A stretch of DNA of 64,000 bases from NCBI GenBank assembly GCA_934045075.1, contig OW203746.1:682001-746000 (forward strand), given 5' to 3'. This document shows, one piece after another, positions 32,388 through 42,740 of this stretch; positions within the stretch are counted from its first letter, which is position 1, and every line of letters begins with the position of its first letter. The DNA comes from Yponomeuta sedellus (taxonomy: Eukaryota > Arthropoda > Insecta > Lepidoptera > Yponomeutidae). The notes beneath the pieces are model-generated. The model saw nothing but the letters and a program-made list of their open reading frames with translations, had not been told where the DNA came from and ran no database searches. The position numbers and the translations under genes are program-made.

Positions 32388-32497
32388 TTTATAGAATTGA
32401 GAATTTCGCTAAGTTAAAACTCAACTGTAGTGCTGTCTCTAAGAATTTCTCAGCAAAGTATTTACTGAGTGTATTTCTCAATTCAGGAACCAGCCTT
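32388..32497. mobile_element. Fold-back MITE core, second copy
   Basis: 'gaattgagaatttcgctaag' on the left and the inverse 'tatttctcaattcagg' on the right match the core at 14178-14313. Confidence 0.55.
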
Positions 32498-34811
32498 TAG
32501 ACACATACATGGCCTCAACATAACATAATACTCACTTCTGGATCCTGGACAGGTACCTAAGCATGTATTTATATAAACAAATTTTGTTTATAAATGCAGA
32601 TTGTTTCGTAGCAATCTTGGCTCTTTGCCTCCACAAGCGTGAGCCTTCCATTGGGAGTGGAAGTCAATGAACCAATCAGTGGAGACCCCTGCCATGCTGA
32701 AGATGAAGACGGTTCTCTGAAAGAAGTTATATTTGTGACTATGATACACACATTTTAAAGAAGGATTTCTTTATCCAATGTTTATCCAATGAAGTGATCA
32801 CACCTAAACTTATATAAGTTCTAACAGTTTATACGATGTTTATAAGATGTATATACATCACATCAATATTAACTGTTACCACATAGGATTGTGATATTTA
32901 GCTTCGTAAATAAGCAAGAAAATTACTACATTGTGGTACTAGTACCCTTTGTCTACATTCATATTGCTTGCAGTGGCTGGATGAGGATGGCGGAGGACCT
33001 ATGCCTCGCAGTGAACGAGAACGGGCTGGATGATTGATGTCCACAGTAAAGAAACAGTGGCTATGATAATTACATAGATATATAGAAAATTCTTTATTGC
33101 ACACCAGTAATTTACAGAGATAAATAGTGATACATATTTTCCAGTACCATGCTGGAATCCAACGGGGTGTTATAAGGATAAGGACCACATCAATGTTTCT
33201 TTTACACTCACCAAAGCCTGCATACAAAGAAGTCTCGATGACACGACTTTCATTCGTTCGGTATTGGCTTCGTTCCTTACATTTCATGCCGATTTCGATG
33301 CTCAATTAATACACAAACACTTCATTTTCACTTTGTACACTAACGAAAGGTTTGATAAGAAGAGTTTAATAACTGAAACTTTATTTTAACCGACGTATGT
33401 CACAAATTAGAAATCGTCGTACGAATTACGATGTCTACTTCACACAGACTAAATTTGTCAAACTAATAGTGTTGCCAGTCTGTGCTTACCATTTAGTACG
33501 CCGGTATGTTTGAAAAGGTATACGGTTTGGAGTTAAAAGTTATACGATACGATATTTTATATAAATGAAATAATTAATATTACTTACTTCGGAGCTGGAA
33601 TTATTGTAGCTATAAGCTAAGATAATAGTTTATTTTTCTGTCCACAAATTACATTCGTATTCAAAATAACATTGGATAAATAATACAATACAACAGAATG
33701 CACTATTTGTGGAAAGACTGGAGCCTAAACTAGATCAAAAGATCTGTATCTTAGGTTTCCAGGCCTCCCGGTCTACAAAAGAACGGTATTATATTGGACG
33801 CATCATCAGCATAAGGTGTAAAGTTAGTATAAAAAATGACAGATGTTTGCAAAACTTATATAAAAGAGACTAAAATGTACGTGTATATAACTGTGTGTGC
33901 ATGTGTGTGTCTGCTCAGCCCTACGACCGGAGTCTTGGATTCGGGCTTCAACCACTGAGCAGAGGGTGTGTGAAAAGGTAGGATGAGTGTATATTTGTGC
34001 ATTATGGCAGTGATGTGTGTTAAAAGTTTGTACTAGTAAGTCTAACGGAAGGTGAGAAGTAAAATGAGCTATTATCACATCAATTTCAAAAATGTTCGAT
34101 CATAAGAAAGAGTGTTTAAGTATGCTGTTAATTTCTGTTTCAGTTCATATTTGGTAAGATCAAATATATTTAATCAAATATTTCGCCCAAACTTCGGTCA
34201 AGTGCGTATCGGGCCACGCGCATCATAGGATTCCGTAGAACTACTTGCGCCTCCTTATTACAAATCTTAAAAGTTTATTTAAATTTCAATAGAATTAGTA
34301 CGAAATCTTCCTTTTTTTACGTTTGTAGACTATATTATAGACTAGTTACTAGTTTGTAGACTTACTCGTTATCTTGTACAGCCTATGTAGTATATTCCGG
34401 TTACTTTAGGACCGTACACACCATACACTTTGAACCTACATGAAATGCTGAAATATCTAATTTACACAGTGTGGAATTGGCCGTCTTATCGCTAAGAGCT
34501 ATCTCTTCCAGACAGCCTTAAGATGAATAGGATTAAAAAATAAAGAGTAGGTAGGTAGTAGGTAGACTCTGCTGCGTATTTTGTACAGAAGTCGGATTTT
34601 ATTTTAATATTTTGTATAGAATCAGGCGTTACTTTGCGGAAATCCATAATAGTGTCTTCCCACTTTTTTCCCACTTTTTCTTGAAAGTGGGAGGGAGGGC
34701 GGTGCATTAGCTAACCGCATGGTGCTTGTGGGATTTTTGGCGGAATTCAGCAAAGTAATTTTAACTTTTTAATGCTTTTAATATTTATTTTTTTTAAATA
34801 GATTAAATAGA
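32498..34811. other. Unrecognised part of the nested insertion
   Basis: 2.3 kb with no convincing gene. 33640-33780 resembles the inverse of the LINE-like tail found in SINE-D at 14.6 kb ('ctgtccacaaatt', 'aatacaatacaac'). Confidence 0.4.
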
Positions 34812-34888
34812 AGTAAAAAATATACTACATGCAATAGTTATTAAAGCCACATTCTTTAATAACTATTGCATGTAGTATATTTTTTACT
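34812..34888. repeat. Perfect 35-bp hairpin, 7-nt loop
   Basis: The arms 34812-34846 and 34854-34888 ('agtaaaaaatatactacatg' start) pair without mismatch around the loop CCACATT. Confidence 0.9.
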
Positions 34889-36213
34889 AAGGGAATAATA
34901 ACCACGACAGTAAATTGTGTATTTTGACTTATATTCTGGTTTAATAGGTGCAACGGTACCTTACACTTATAGGTGTTATTGGTCTATTCTACATCTGGCT
35001 CTTGATTTTTCTTGGGTTTGCTACCCTAGGAAACTACATATTTCAACTTAAATTCCGGGTTTCTAGGTTCAACGTCGTAACAATGTCGAACAGACACAGA
35101 GAATGTCAATGAATACTGAATGAAAGTATTTGATGAACAAAGTGTTTCTTACATCAAAACATAACTTAATTTTTTTGCCTTAAAATTTGAAGTTCTCAAT
35201 TTCCATCTCCGAGTCTTCAACAGAACATTACCAGATTACCCGGGGACAAATTTTACGCTATATTTTCTGAAACATAATAAGCATATTACTAATGGATGGG
35301 CCTCATTACGCCTTTTCTTCATATCTGAAAGTCTTCATTAGATCTTCACCAAATTAAAATGAAACTAATGGGATGATATACCTAGTCGAACAAAATAAAA
35401 TTTATCCAAATCGGTTAATATTTGACGAGGATATGCGAAAAAATAGTAAAAAAAAGGAATATATGCATCGAACTGATAACCTTCTCCTTTTTTGAAGTCG
35501 GTTAAAAATACTTTATTTTATTTAGAACTAAACACGACTTGTGCTATGCTTACTGTATGTCGTATGTTAGATATTGATATTAATGAAAAAGTCTTGCTTG
35601 AAACGTTGCGTTAGATACTTTTGGAAACAAACCATTTTTATGACTAAAAATATTCGAAAATGGAGTAGTTTGTACCTAAAGCTACAGTGAGGGCGGTCGC
35701 AAAAAAAAGTTACTGGCGAAAGCCAAATAGTACGGTTTTTGTATTAAAATTTACGATCTGGCAACATACTTAACAATTGATGGTCAAGTGATACTGTACA
35801 GATTAGTTTGCTTGTTTTTTACGCTGGATAACTTCACAAACAGCCAAATTTCTAACAAATAAATACAATTTTGATAGCTTTGTTGTAATTAAAACCCTCT
35901 AAAGATTGCGAAGTTATAAAAAACTGAAATATAAGTAATTTATTGCAGATACAATCCTTACAAGCAACGTTTTTGTGCTCCGAATATTAAGGTAGAATTT
36001 CCAGTTCACAAAGTGGCAATACCGGTTGACCGACCGAGTAGCACAGTGAAACTGCATGAGTATGACAAGAGCATGACAAGGTTCATACAGCGACAGAGCC
36101 AGAGTAATGCATGTAAAAGGTAGGGGAATACGGTTGTTGTAATGTCATGCGTTGGCATTACTCTTGTCATGCCATTGCTCGAACATTGTTTGTAATTTAA
36201 GAGAATCGACGCC
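34889..36213. other. Unrecognised right part of the nested insertion
   Basis: It includes repeat I in minus orientation at about 35290-35515 ('ttttttgaagtcggttaaaa'). Near the right end, 'catgacaag' and its inverse recur within 120 bp, as subterminal repeats of a transposon might. Confidence 0.4.
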
Positions 36214-36214
36214 C

Positions 36215-36493
36215 TGGCCCGGAGGAAAATCAAGAAATCGACCCCAGAAGGACCAAGATGAAATATATGTAAGTGCACTTGAATCATTCCTGTGTTGCTT
36301 TCAAGTTATCCTAGTTTTCCCTTAAATTTCCAAAATTTTCTACCCTAAGAATACTACCCCTACGGGGCCTGCTCAATCTAGAATAGCCCGTAGATTAGAT
36401 TTAGATAGTAAAAGAGAGATAAGTGTAGATTTAGATAGCACAGTTGAGACCCTTGAAGGTTTCGATACCTTTAAGAGCCCCAATACCCCAAAA
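36215..36493 (+). promoter_or_regulatory. Errantivirus leader, 3' part, with splice donor
   Basis: The leader resumes after the insertion. An ATG at 36258 is followed within 11 bases by a strong donor 'atatgtaagtg' (GT at 36269-36270). Errantivirus env messages are spliced from the leader, so this is the likely env donor. The insertion lies upstream and leaves it intact. Confidence 0.5.
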
Positions 36494-37708
36494 ATGGCAG
36501 ACGTAGATACCATATTCAAGGCCTTACGCCTGGTACCCGAATTTGACGGCAATCCTCACATCTTGCCAAGGTTCATTAACCTGTGTAACCAAATTGTAGC
36601 TGAATATGCCACTGAAAACGCACTGAGCCAGCTTTGCCTAGTAAATGGCATTCTTAATAAGATCACTGGGCAAGCCGCGCGTATCATAAACTCTAATGGC
36701 ATACCAGAAAATTGGATTGACATAAGAAGTGCTTTAGTTAACAATTTCTCAGACCAAAGAGACGAGACCGCTCTTTATAATGACCTCATGCTAGCCACAC
36801 AAGGCCAAAACACCCCGCAAGAATTCTATGATCGTTGCGTCAATTTATTCAGTACCATAATGACATATGTAACCCTACATGAGACTGTACAAACCACCAT
36901 CGAGGCCAAACGCACGCTGTACAAAAGGCTTACTATGCAAGCGTATGTACGCGGTCTAAAGGAACCCTTAGGTTCACGCGTACGCTGTATGCGACCTGAT
37001 AGTGTCGAGAAGGCGCTCGAATTTGTACAAGAGGAGCTGAATGTGATTTATCTGCAAAATCGTAATGAGTCAGTCACAGATAAAAGACCACTCTTACCCA
37101 AGGTCACTGCCATGGCTCCTGCCATGCCTTTTATCAAACCATTCAACTCACCTGCACAAATGCCAGCACCTGTGCCCATCTGGCAACCCCCACAGCAAAC
37201 CTGGAAACCTAACTTCCAGCATAATCATTCTCTAAGACCAGTGAATATGCCCACGCGCACACAGCAGATGTTCCGTGCGCCGCCACCTAATTACAACCCC
37301 CATCAAAATAATTTCCGTGTCCAGCCAAGAAATTCATTTCAAGGCCCGAAGCCGATGAGCGGCGTTAGCAATTTTCAAGCTAGGCCTTTACCACCTACCG
37401 GTCGTGATTGGCGCGTCCATGGTAACCCCCCACCTTCCAACTATTTCAAGACGCGAGAAATGAATATGAACGAATGTGCTGAGTATCGCAATTATTATCA
37501 GTGCCCCGAGTACTATCCATATTATGTTGACTCTGACGGTTATTGCTATTCAGACACCGTCGAAACACCCTATTACGTAGATAGCGAAGTGTATGAATCA
37601 TCTGGCGAGTGTACCATCCTTCCTTATGAAGAGCCCACTCCGTCCTCCAGCACCGCTGAAGAACAGCAGGATTTTCCGAAGCGTACAAAATCAGACAAGT
37701 TAAAATAG
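36494..37708 (+). CDS. gag: Errantivirus Gag
   Basis: A 404-residue structural polyprotein that would form the particle core. The N-terminal half contains 'LVPEFDGNPHILPRFINLC', a pattern of errantivirus capsid domains. Residues about 210-330 are rich in proline, asparagine and arginine and probably bind RNA. No CCHC zinc knuckle is seen, as is usual for this group. The C-terminal 70 residues are tyrosine- and acid-rich. The start is the first ATG of the frame, in the good context 'caaaaatgg'. The frame closes at a TAG in the 49-base overlap with pol. Uninterrupted. Confidence 0.9.
   Translation: MADVDTIFKALRLVPEFDGNPHILPRFINLCNQIVAEYATENALSQLCLVNGILNKITGQAARIINSNGIPENWIDIRSALVNNFSDQRDETALYNDLMLATQGQNTPQEFYDRCVNLFSTIMTYVTLHETVQTTIEAKRTLYKRLTMQAYVRGLKEPLGSRVRCMRPDSVEKALEFVQEELNVIYLQNRNESVTDKRPLLPKVTAMAPAMPFIKPFNSPAQMPAPVPIWQPPQQTWKPNFQHNHSLRPVNMPTRTQQMFRAPPPNYNPHQNNFRVQPRNSFQGPKPMSGVSNFQARPLPPTGRDWRVHGNPPPSNYFKTREMNMNECAEYRNYYQCPEYYPYYVDSDGYCYSDTVETPYYVDSEVYESSGECTILPYEEPTPSSSTAEEQQDFPKRTKSDKLK
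37660..37708 (+). promoter_or_regulatory. gag-pol overlap, -1 frameshift zone
   Basis: Pol is open in the -1 frame from 37660 and gag ends at 37708, so Pol needs a -1 shift here. No classical X-XXY-YYZ heptamer is visible. At the gag stop the codons TTA-AAA-TAG would let the P-site lysine tRNA re-pair with AAA one base back. The mechanism is inferred. Confidence 0.5.
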
Positions 37709-37764
37709 AACTAAACCTACAGACCCAAAGACAACTCCCTTTCATACAGATCTCTAATCCACCT

Positions 37765-40700
37765 TTGAGACTACTGATAGATACGGGAGCGAACCAATCT
37801 TTTATCAGTCCGGAGGCTGTAGACAGATTTTACGCTCACTTACCCCTAAATTTTGACCCCTTCGAAGTAACCAACGTCCATGCAACGTCACGTAATAACT
37901 ATTCAATAACCGTGCCGTGCTTCGACGAATTCCGAGACTCTGAAACTATAAAGCTCTTTATATACAAGTTTCATGAGTACTTTGATGGCCTAATAGGACT
38001 CGACCTTTTAGAGAAATGGGAGGCCAAAATCGATCTTAAAGATAAGCAGCTGATAACGCAATTTTCCACCAATCCCATCCACATGTACAACTCGCGTAAC
38101 GTCAACCTTTACGAGGACGTAATTCCCGCCAATTCCTCTAAATTGGTTAGAATTCCTGTTAACATACATGATGGCGATGCTTTTATTAGTGAGCAGATTA
38201 TGTCAAATTGCGTCATCAACGAATGTCTCACAACCGTCACTAACAGCCGAGGTTTTGTAGAGATATCGAACCCCACCTCAAACGACCTAATATTCTCGAT
38301 GGACCGTGCCGTCCTAGCGGAGACGTACACTATCGAGTGCACACGTCCCGAGCATCCGTCCGCGCGCTCTAACGAAGTGTTATCTCGCTTGCGCACAGAT
38401 CACCTAAATGCGGAAGAAAAGGCTAACTTAGAGGCCTTATGCCAAAAATACGCCGATGTATTCTACATCGAAGGCGAGAACTTAACATTCACGAATAAAA
38501 TAAAACATCGTATTCGCACTACGGACGAATTGCCAGTCTATACAAAGAGCTACCGCTACCCCTACGTCCATAGGGACGAAGTTAAAAATCAAATAGGGAA
38601 GATGTTAGACCAGGGTATCATACAGCCATCTGAGTCGGCTTGGAGCTCACCAATCTGGGTGGTGCCGAAAAAAGCAGATGCCTCTGGAAAAACAAAATGG
38701 CGCTTAGTCGTAGATTTTCGGAAGGTTAATGAGAAAACTTATGACGACAAGTACCCAATTCCAAACATAAGTGACGTATTAGACAAGCTTGGCAACTGTC
38801 AGTACTTTACCACCTTGGATCTTGCCAGCGGGTTCTACCAAGTAGAAATGGACCCTACTGACATTCCAAAGACGGCATTTAATGTAGAGAACGGGCATTA
38901 CGAATTTTTACGTATGCCCATGGGTTTAAAGAACTCCCCGTCCACCTTCCAACGCGTAATGGACAACGTTCTCCAAGGCCTACAGAATGTCATCTGTCTG
39001 GTCTATCTTGACGATATAATAGTGTTCAGTACATCCCTTCAGGAACACATCATTAACCTGGAAAAAGTATTTAAGAGACTACGAGAGTCTAATTTCAAGA
39101 TTCAGATGGACAAGTCCGAATTCCTGAAATTAGAAACTGCGTACCTAGGTCATGTTATCACTCGGGAAGGCATTAAACCAAACCCTGACAAAATTTCCGT
39201 CATAGAAAAGTACCCCATTCCGAGAACCCCCAAGGAAATTAAACAGTTTTTAGGCCTTATAGGCTACTATAGAAAATTCATCCCCGACTTTGCACGCTTA
39301 ACCAAGCCCCTGACACAGTGCCTGAAAAAAGGTAGGAAAGTAACCCTTAACGCTGAGTACATCGAGTGTTTTGAAAAATGTAAGACCCTCTTAACTAACG
39401 ATCCGATCTTACAGTACCCTGATTTTACAAAGGACTTCTTGCTAACTACTGACGCATCGAATATCGCTATAGGCGCTGTATTATCGCAAGGCCCTGTAGG
39501 CAGCGATAAGCCAGTCTGTTATGCATCTCGCACACTAAACGATAGCGAGCAGAACTATAGTACGATCGAAAAAGAATTACTCGCTATTGTATGGGCGACA
39601 AAGTACTTTAGGCCCTACTTGTATGGCCGAAAGTTCAAAATCCTAACGGACCATAAACCACTTCAATGGGTTATGAGTCTTAAGGAGCCAAACTCAAGGC
39701 TAACCAGATGGAAGCTGAAGCTGAGTGAGTTTGACTTCTCTGTCATCTATAAAAAAGGATCTAGTAATACCAATGCCGATGCCCTTTCCAGAGTAGAGAT
39801 CCACAACGAGGAACTTGATTCCATCATAGAAGAGCTCAGCTCGTTGTTAGCGAACCCCTCTGAGACACCCCCATCTGTTCACAACTCTTGCACAGCATCA
39901 GCTCACACAAGTAGAGAGAACCCTATATTAGAGGTGCCCATTGTAGAAGAGCCCTTAAACAAGTTTCATAGGCAAATTTGCATTACCTTAGTCGGAGATA
40001 TAAAAAAACGTCCCACCGTAACAAAGCCGTTTGACACCCACACTAGAACAGTAGTGCAAGTGTCAGAATCCAACCTAGAGCATGACGTAGTCCACGTCAT
40101 AAAAGAATTTGTCAACCCTAAAGTTAAAACAGCCCTGCTGATCAACCCCCCTCTGGCTATGTATAAAATCATCCCCATAATTCAAGAACAGTTTAAATCT
40201 TCAGCCATGAACTTAGTTTTAGCTAAAACCGAAGTAGAAAATGTCAAGGAATACCTTAGACAGCAAGAGATTATAAAGCACTACCACGATGGAAAAACGA
40301 ACCATCGCGGCATCAACGAGTGCTACCTTACTCTCTCCCGTCGTTATTATTGGCCTAAAATGAGAGAAGAGATTACTAAATTTATTAACAGCTGTACGAC
40401 ATGCGGTCAGGCGAAATACGATCGTAATCCCACTAACCAACAATTCAATATCGTTCCCCCAGCAACCAAGCCATTCGAAATCGTACACATGGATTTGCTT
40501 ACTGTGCAGAATGAAAAGTACCTCACCATAGTGGACGTATTCTCGAAATACGCTCAAGCTTATCACCTTCGTGACGGAACTGCTATCAGTGTATTACAAG
40601 CCCTGTTGAATTTTTGTACTCACCATGGTTTACCCCTTACTATAGTCACGGACAACGGAACCGAATTCACAAACCAGCTGTTTAGCGAATTTACAACCCT

Positions 40701-41067
40701 CCATAAAATTATTCACCATAGAACGTTACCTCATACCCCAAACGAAAACGGTATCGTAGAGAGATTCCACTCTACCCTATTAGAACACCTCCGTCTCTTG
40801 AAACTACGTCACAAGGACGATGTTATTAACTTAGTGCCTTATGCAATTCTGGCCTACAATAGTTCAATACATAGCTTCACGAAATGTAGACCCTATGACG
40901 TCATCACCGGTCATTTTGACCCAAGGGACCCTTTTGATTTGGACCTTACTAAGCAACTGCTACAGCAATATATAATGAACCACCGTGAACAAATGAAAAT
41001 CGTATACGACACTATTAACGAATCCTCTCTTGCCAATCGCACAAACATCATTGAGAACCGGAGATAA
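37765..41067 (+). CDS. pol: Errantivirus Pol (PR-RT-RNase H-IN)
   Basis: Open for 1,100 codons from 37765; its frame begins at 37660 within gag, so the true product is a Gag-Pol fusion. In order from 37765: aspartyl protease 'LLIDTGA' (residues 3-9); reverse transcriptase with 'YLDD' at about 414-417; RNase H from 'TTDAS' (D563) to 'DHKP' (about 630); integrase with an HHCC zinc module (about 838-890) and catalytic D910, D963 and E999, a perfect D-D-35-E spacing. All key residues are present, with no stop or frameshift. It copies the RNA into DNA and inserts it. The first codon of the listed span is TTG, another sign that translation does not start here. Confidence 0.95.
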   Translation: MRLLIDTGANQSFISPEAVDRFYAHLPLNFDPFEVTNVHATSRNNYSITVPCFDEFRDSETIKLFIYKFHEYFDGLIGLDLLEKWEAKIDLKDKQLITQFSTNPIHMYNSRNVNLYEDVIPANSSKLVRIPVNIHDGDAFISEQIMSNCVINECLTTVTNSRGFVEISNPTSNDLIFSMDRAVLAETYTIECTRPEHPSARSNEVLSRLRTDHLNAEEKANLEALCQKYADVFYIEGENLTFTNKIKHRIRTTDELPVYTKSYRYPYVHRDEVKNQIGKMLDQGIIQPSESAWSSPIWVVPKKADASGKTKWRLVVDFRKVNEKTYDDKYPIPNISDVLDKLGNCQYFTTLDLASGFYQVEMDPTDIPKTAFNVENGHYEFLRMPMGLKNSPSTFQRVMDNVLQGLQNVICLVYLDDIIVFSTSLQEHIINLEKVFKRLRESNFKIQMDKSEFLKLETAYLGHVITREGIKPNPDKISVIEKYPIPRTPKEIKQFLGLIGYYRKFIPDFARLTKPLTQCLKKGRKVTLNAEYIECFEKCKTLLTNDPILQYPDFTKDFLLTTDASNIAIGAVLSQGPVGSDKPVCYASRTLNDSEQNYSTIEKELLAIVWATKYFRPYLYGRKFKILTDHKPLQWVMSLKEPNSRLTRWKLKLSEFDFSVIYKKGSSNTNADALSRVEIHNEELDSIIEELSSLLANPSETPPSVHNSCTASAHTSRENPILEVPIVEEPLNKFHRQICITLVGDIKKRPTVTKPFDTHTRTVVQVSESNLEHDVVHVIKEFVNPKVKTALLINPPLAMYKIIPIIQEQFKSSAMNLVLAKTEVENVKEYLRQQEIIKHYHDGKTNHRGINECYLTLSRRYYWPKMREEITKFINSCTTCGQAKYDRNPTNQQFNIVPPATKPFEIVHMDLLTVQNEKYLTIVDVFSKYAQAYHLRDGTAISVLQALLNFCTHHGLPLTIVTDNGTEFTNQLFSEFTTLHKIIHHRTLPHTPNENGIVERFHSTLLEHLRLLKLRHKDDVINLVPYAILAYNSSIHSFTKCRPYDVITGHFDPRDPFDLDLTKQLLQQYIMNHREQMKIVYDTINESSLANRTNIIENRR

Positions 41068-42719
41068 GACTCGAGAACCTTGATAATGGTCCCGGATTGC
41101 TACCCTTTCGACTTGGCGCTACACGTCTCACATTACATTACCACTCATTTATACAACACATACAACTTAGCGACATTAGCGAACAAATAACATCGATACA
41201 AGGTCAATTATTAGATTACAAGAATAAGTTAAGCAATGATACCTATCTTATATACGAGCTTCAAGTAGATTACCTTAACGCTAAGATAACTAAAGTACTG
41301 GAACACTTAGAGACGTTACGGCCCAATCGTGTAAGGAGAGGTCTCATCAACGGTCTAGGCTCTTTAATTAAAAGCATAACTGGTAACCTAGACTACTCAG
41401 ATGCCACTAGATATGATGATGCCCTAAGGACCCTAAAGAGTGATGAAAATAAGATCGTAAATGAGTTCAAAAATCACATCTCTATCAGTAAAGATTTGAT
41501 GGACCAGCATACTAGTATAATTCATAAACTAGTGGAAAATCAAATAAAAATTAATGACACCTTGCATTTAATCTTAAATTCGGATATTTTCAAAGATGCT
41601 AACCTTATACAACATGCTAAATTCGCCCAATATCTGGCTATTATAACCGAAAACGTCGATGACGTATTTGCTGAGTTAATTAGATTAGAAAATATGCTTG
41701 CTTTTATACGTGCATCAAGCACGCATCATTCAATGATTAATTTTAGAGTACTAGGTAATATGTTAAATAGGCTAGTTAAAATCTATGGTAGAGATCATGT
41801 GTTAGATTTAGAGCTTAGAGAGTACTATGACCTAATAAAGCCAGGTTACTACTACTCAGGCAATCAAATAGTGATAGTCTTTAAATTCCCTATTTTTGAT
41901 GTAGATAGCTATGACCTCTATAAGCTGTCCATAGCTCCTAATAAATTCATGCAGGCCCTTATCCCACCTTATCCTTTGATTGCAACCAATAGGAAGGGTT
42001 ACGTGTACATAGAGGCAGAATGCCCTAAGCACAACGACTGGTACCTCTGCGGAGAGAAGGCTGATCATCACCTGCGACATCAACCAGACTGCATCCAGAA
42101 TCTCATCCTGAACCAGTCTCTCGAGAAAACCTGCAAACTGACATCAGTGACACTAACCAAAGTGTCAATGGAGGAGTTGGACGAGAAACACTATGTCTTA
42201 GCTTTCCCCAATGTAACTAGAATCCACACCGTATGCGGCCGTGAAGACTATAACGTACTACAAGGCAGCTATCTGGTGACCTTACCTGTCAACTGTTTCC
42301 TGCACACACCGGAGTTCACCATTACTAACACTAACGATCAAGTTATAGGACGACCGCTCAAGATAACTGAAGTCTCCTTCAACCCTGAAAATCAAGATGC
42401 TGAATCACTCCACCTGAAGCTGAACTCTATCAACCTGAGAGGACTACACGATATCCAGCAACGAGTAATGCTACAGCCAAAAATAAGCATAGAACCAGCG
42501 TCATCTCGATACTTATACCACACGACGATCCCGTTCTATGCTACGCTATCCGGTGCACTCGCACTGGCTATGATATGGGCTGTACACCGCTACAAGCTAC
42601 AACGCAGAGCGGACGAAGCCACTGCCAAGGTTGACGTACCTACATATGCAACACCTGGAACATCTGGAACCCAGAAACTACCCTCAGCAATATTTCATCA
42701 TCTCAAGACTCAGAAATAG
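41055..42719 (+). CDS. env: Errantivirus Env, no AUG of its own
   Basis: The frame is open from 41055 to 42719, about 555 codons, beginning just before the pol stop. It resembles the envelope proteins of errantiviruses and baculovirus F proteins: a furin-type site RVRR, then a fusion-peptide-like segment with 'GLINGLGSLIKSITGNLD', a long ectodomain with cysteines, a membrane segment about 65-42 residues before the end, and a 41-residue cytoplasmic tail. No in-frame ATG occurs before the cleavage site and no signal peptide is visible at its start. In this group env is made from a spliced message, so an upstream exon must give the start; the donor at 36269 is a candidate, but it supplies too few codons for a signal peptide. 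Frame intact; function uncertain. Confidence 0.85.
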   Translation, partial: EPEIRLENLDNGPGLLPFRLGATRLTLHYHSFIQHIQLSDISEQITSIQGQLLDYKNKLSNDTYLIYELQVDYLNAKITKVLEHLETLRPNRVRRGLINGLGSLIKSITGNLDYSDATRYDDALRTLKSDENKIVNEFKNHISISKDLMDQHTSIIHKLVENQIKINDTLHLILNSDIFKDANLIQHAKFAQYLAIITENVDDVFAELIRLENMLAFIRASSTHHSMINFRVLGNMLNRLVKIYGRDHVLDLELREYYDLIKPGYYYSGNQIVIVFKFPIFDVDSYDLYKLSIAPNKFMQALIPPYPLIATNRKGYVYIEAECPKHNDWYLCGEKADHHLRHQPDCIQNLILNQSLEKTCKLTSVTLTKVSMEELDEKHYVLAFPNVTRIHTVCGREDYNVLQGSYLVTLPVNCFLHTPEFTITNTNDQVIGRPLKITEVSFNPENQDAESLHLKLNSINLRGLHDIQQRVMLQPKISIEPASSRYLYHTTIPFYATLSGALALAMIWAVHRYKLQRRADEATAKVDVPTYATPGTSGTQKLPSAIFHHLKTQK

Positions 42720-42730
42720 TTGCTGATCTG

Positions 42731-42740
42731 AGAGGGGAGG
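42731..42740 (+). promoter_or_regulatory. Polypurine tract
   Basis: 'agaggggagg' directly precedes the 3' LTR, the expected primer site for plus-strand DNA synthesis. Confidence 0.9.

Larger units (their letters stand above)
29395..36214. mobile_element. 6.8-kb Harbinger-like insertion in the leader
   Basis: The left end 'gggccccgattct' and the inverted right end 'gggcgtcgattct' match at 11 of 13 bases, with weaker similarity beyond ('attaca'). CTG or CTGG follows the left flank and the right end, but the duplication is ambiguous because the ends themselves are G/C-rich. Inside are Harbinger transposase remnants at 30743-31310, SINE-A (30312-30579), a MITE (30921-31145), a fold-back core (32388-32497), a 35-bp perfect hairpin and repeat I. 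No intact transposase is seen, so it would have moved in trans. Confidence 0.65.

Noticed and set aside
32898..33305. 135-codon minus-strand open frame in the nested insertion
   Set aside because: No recognisable domain, no partner exon and composition like the surrounding AT-rich DNA.
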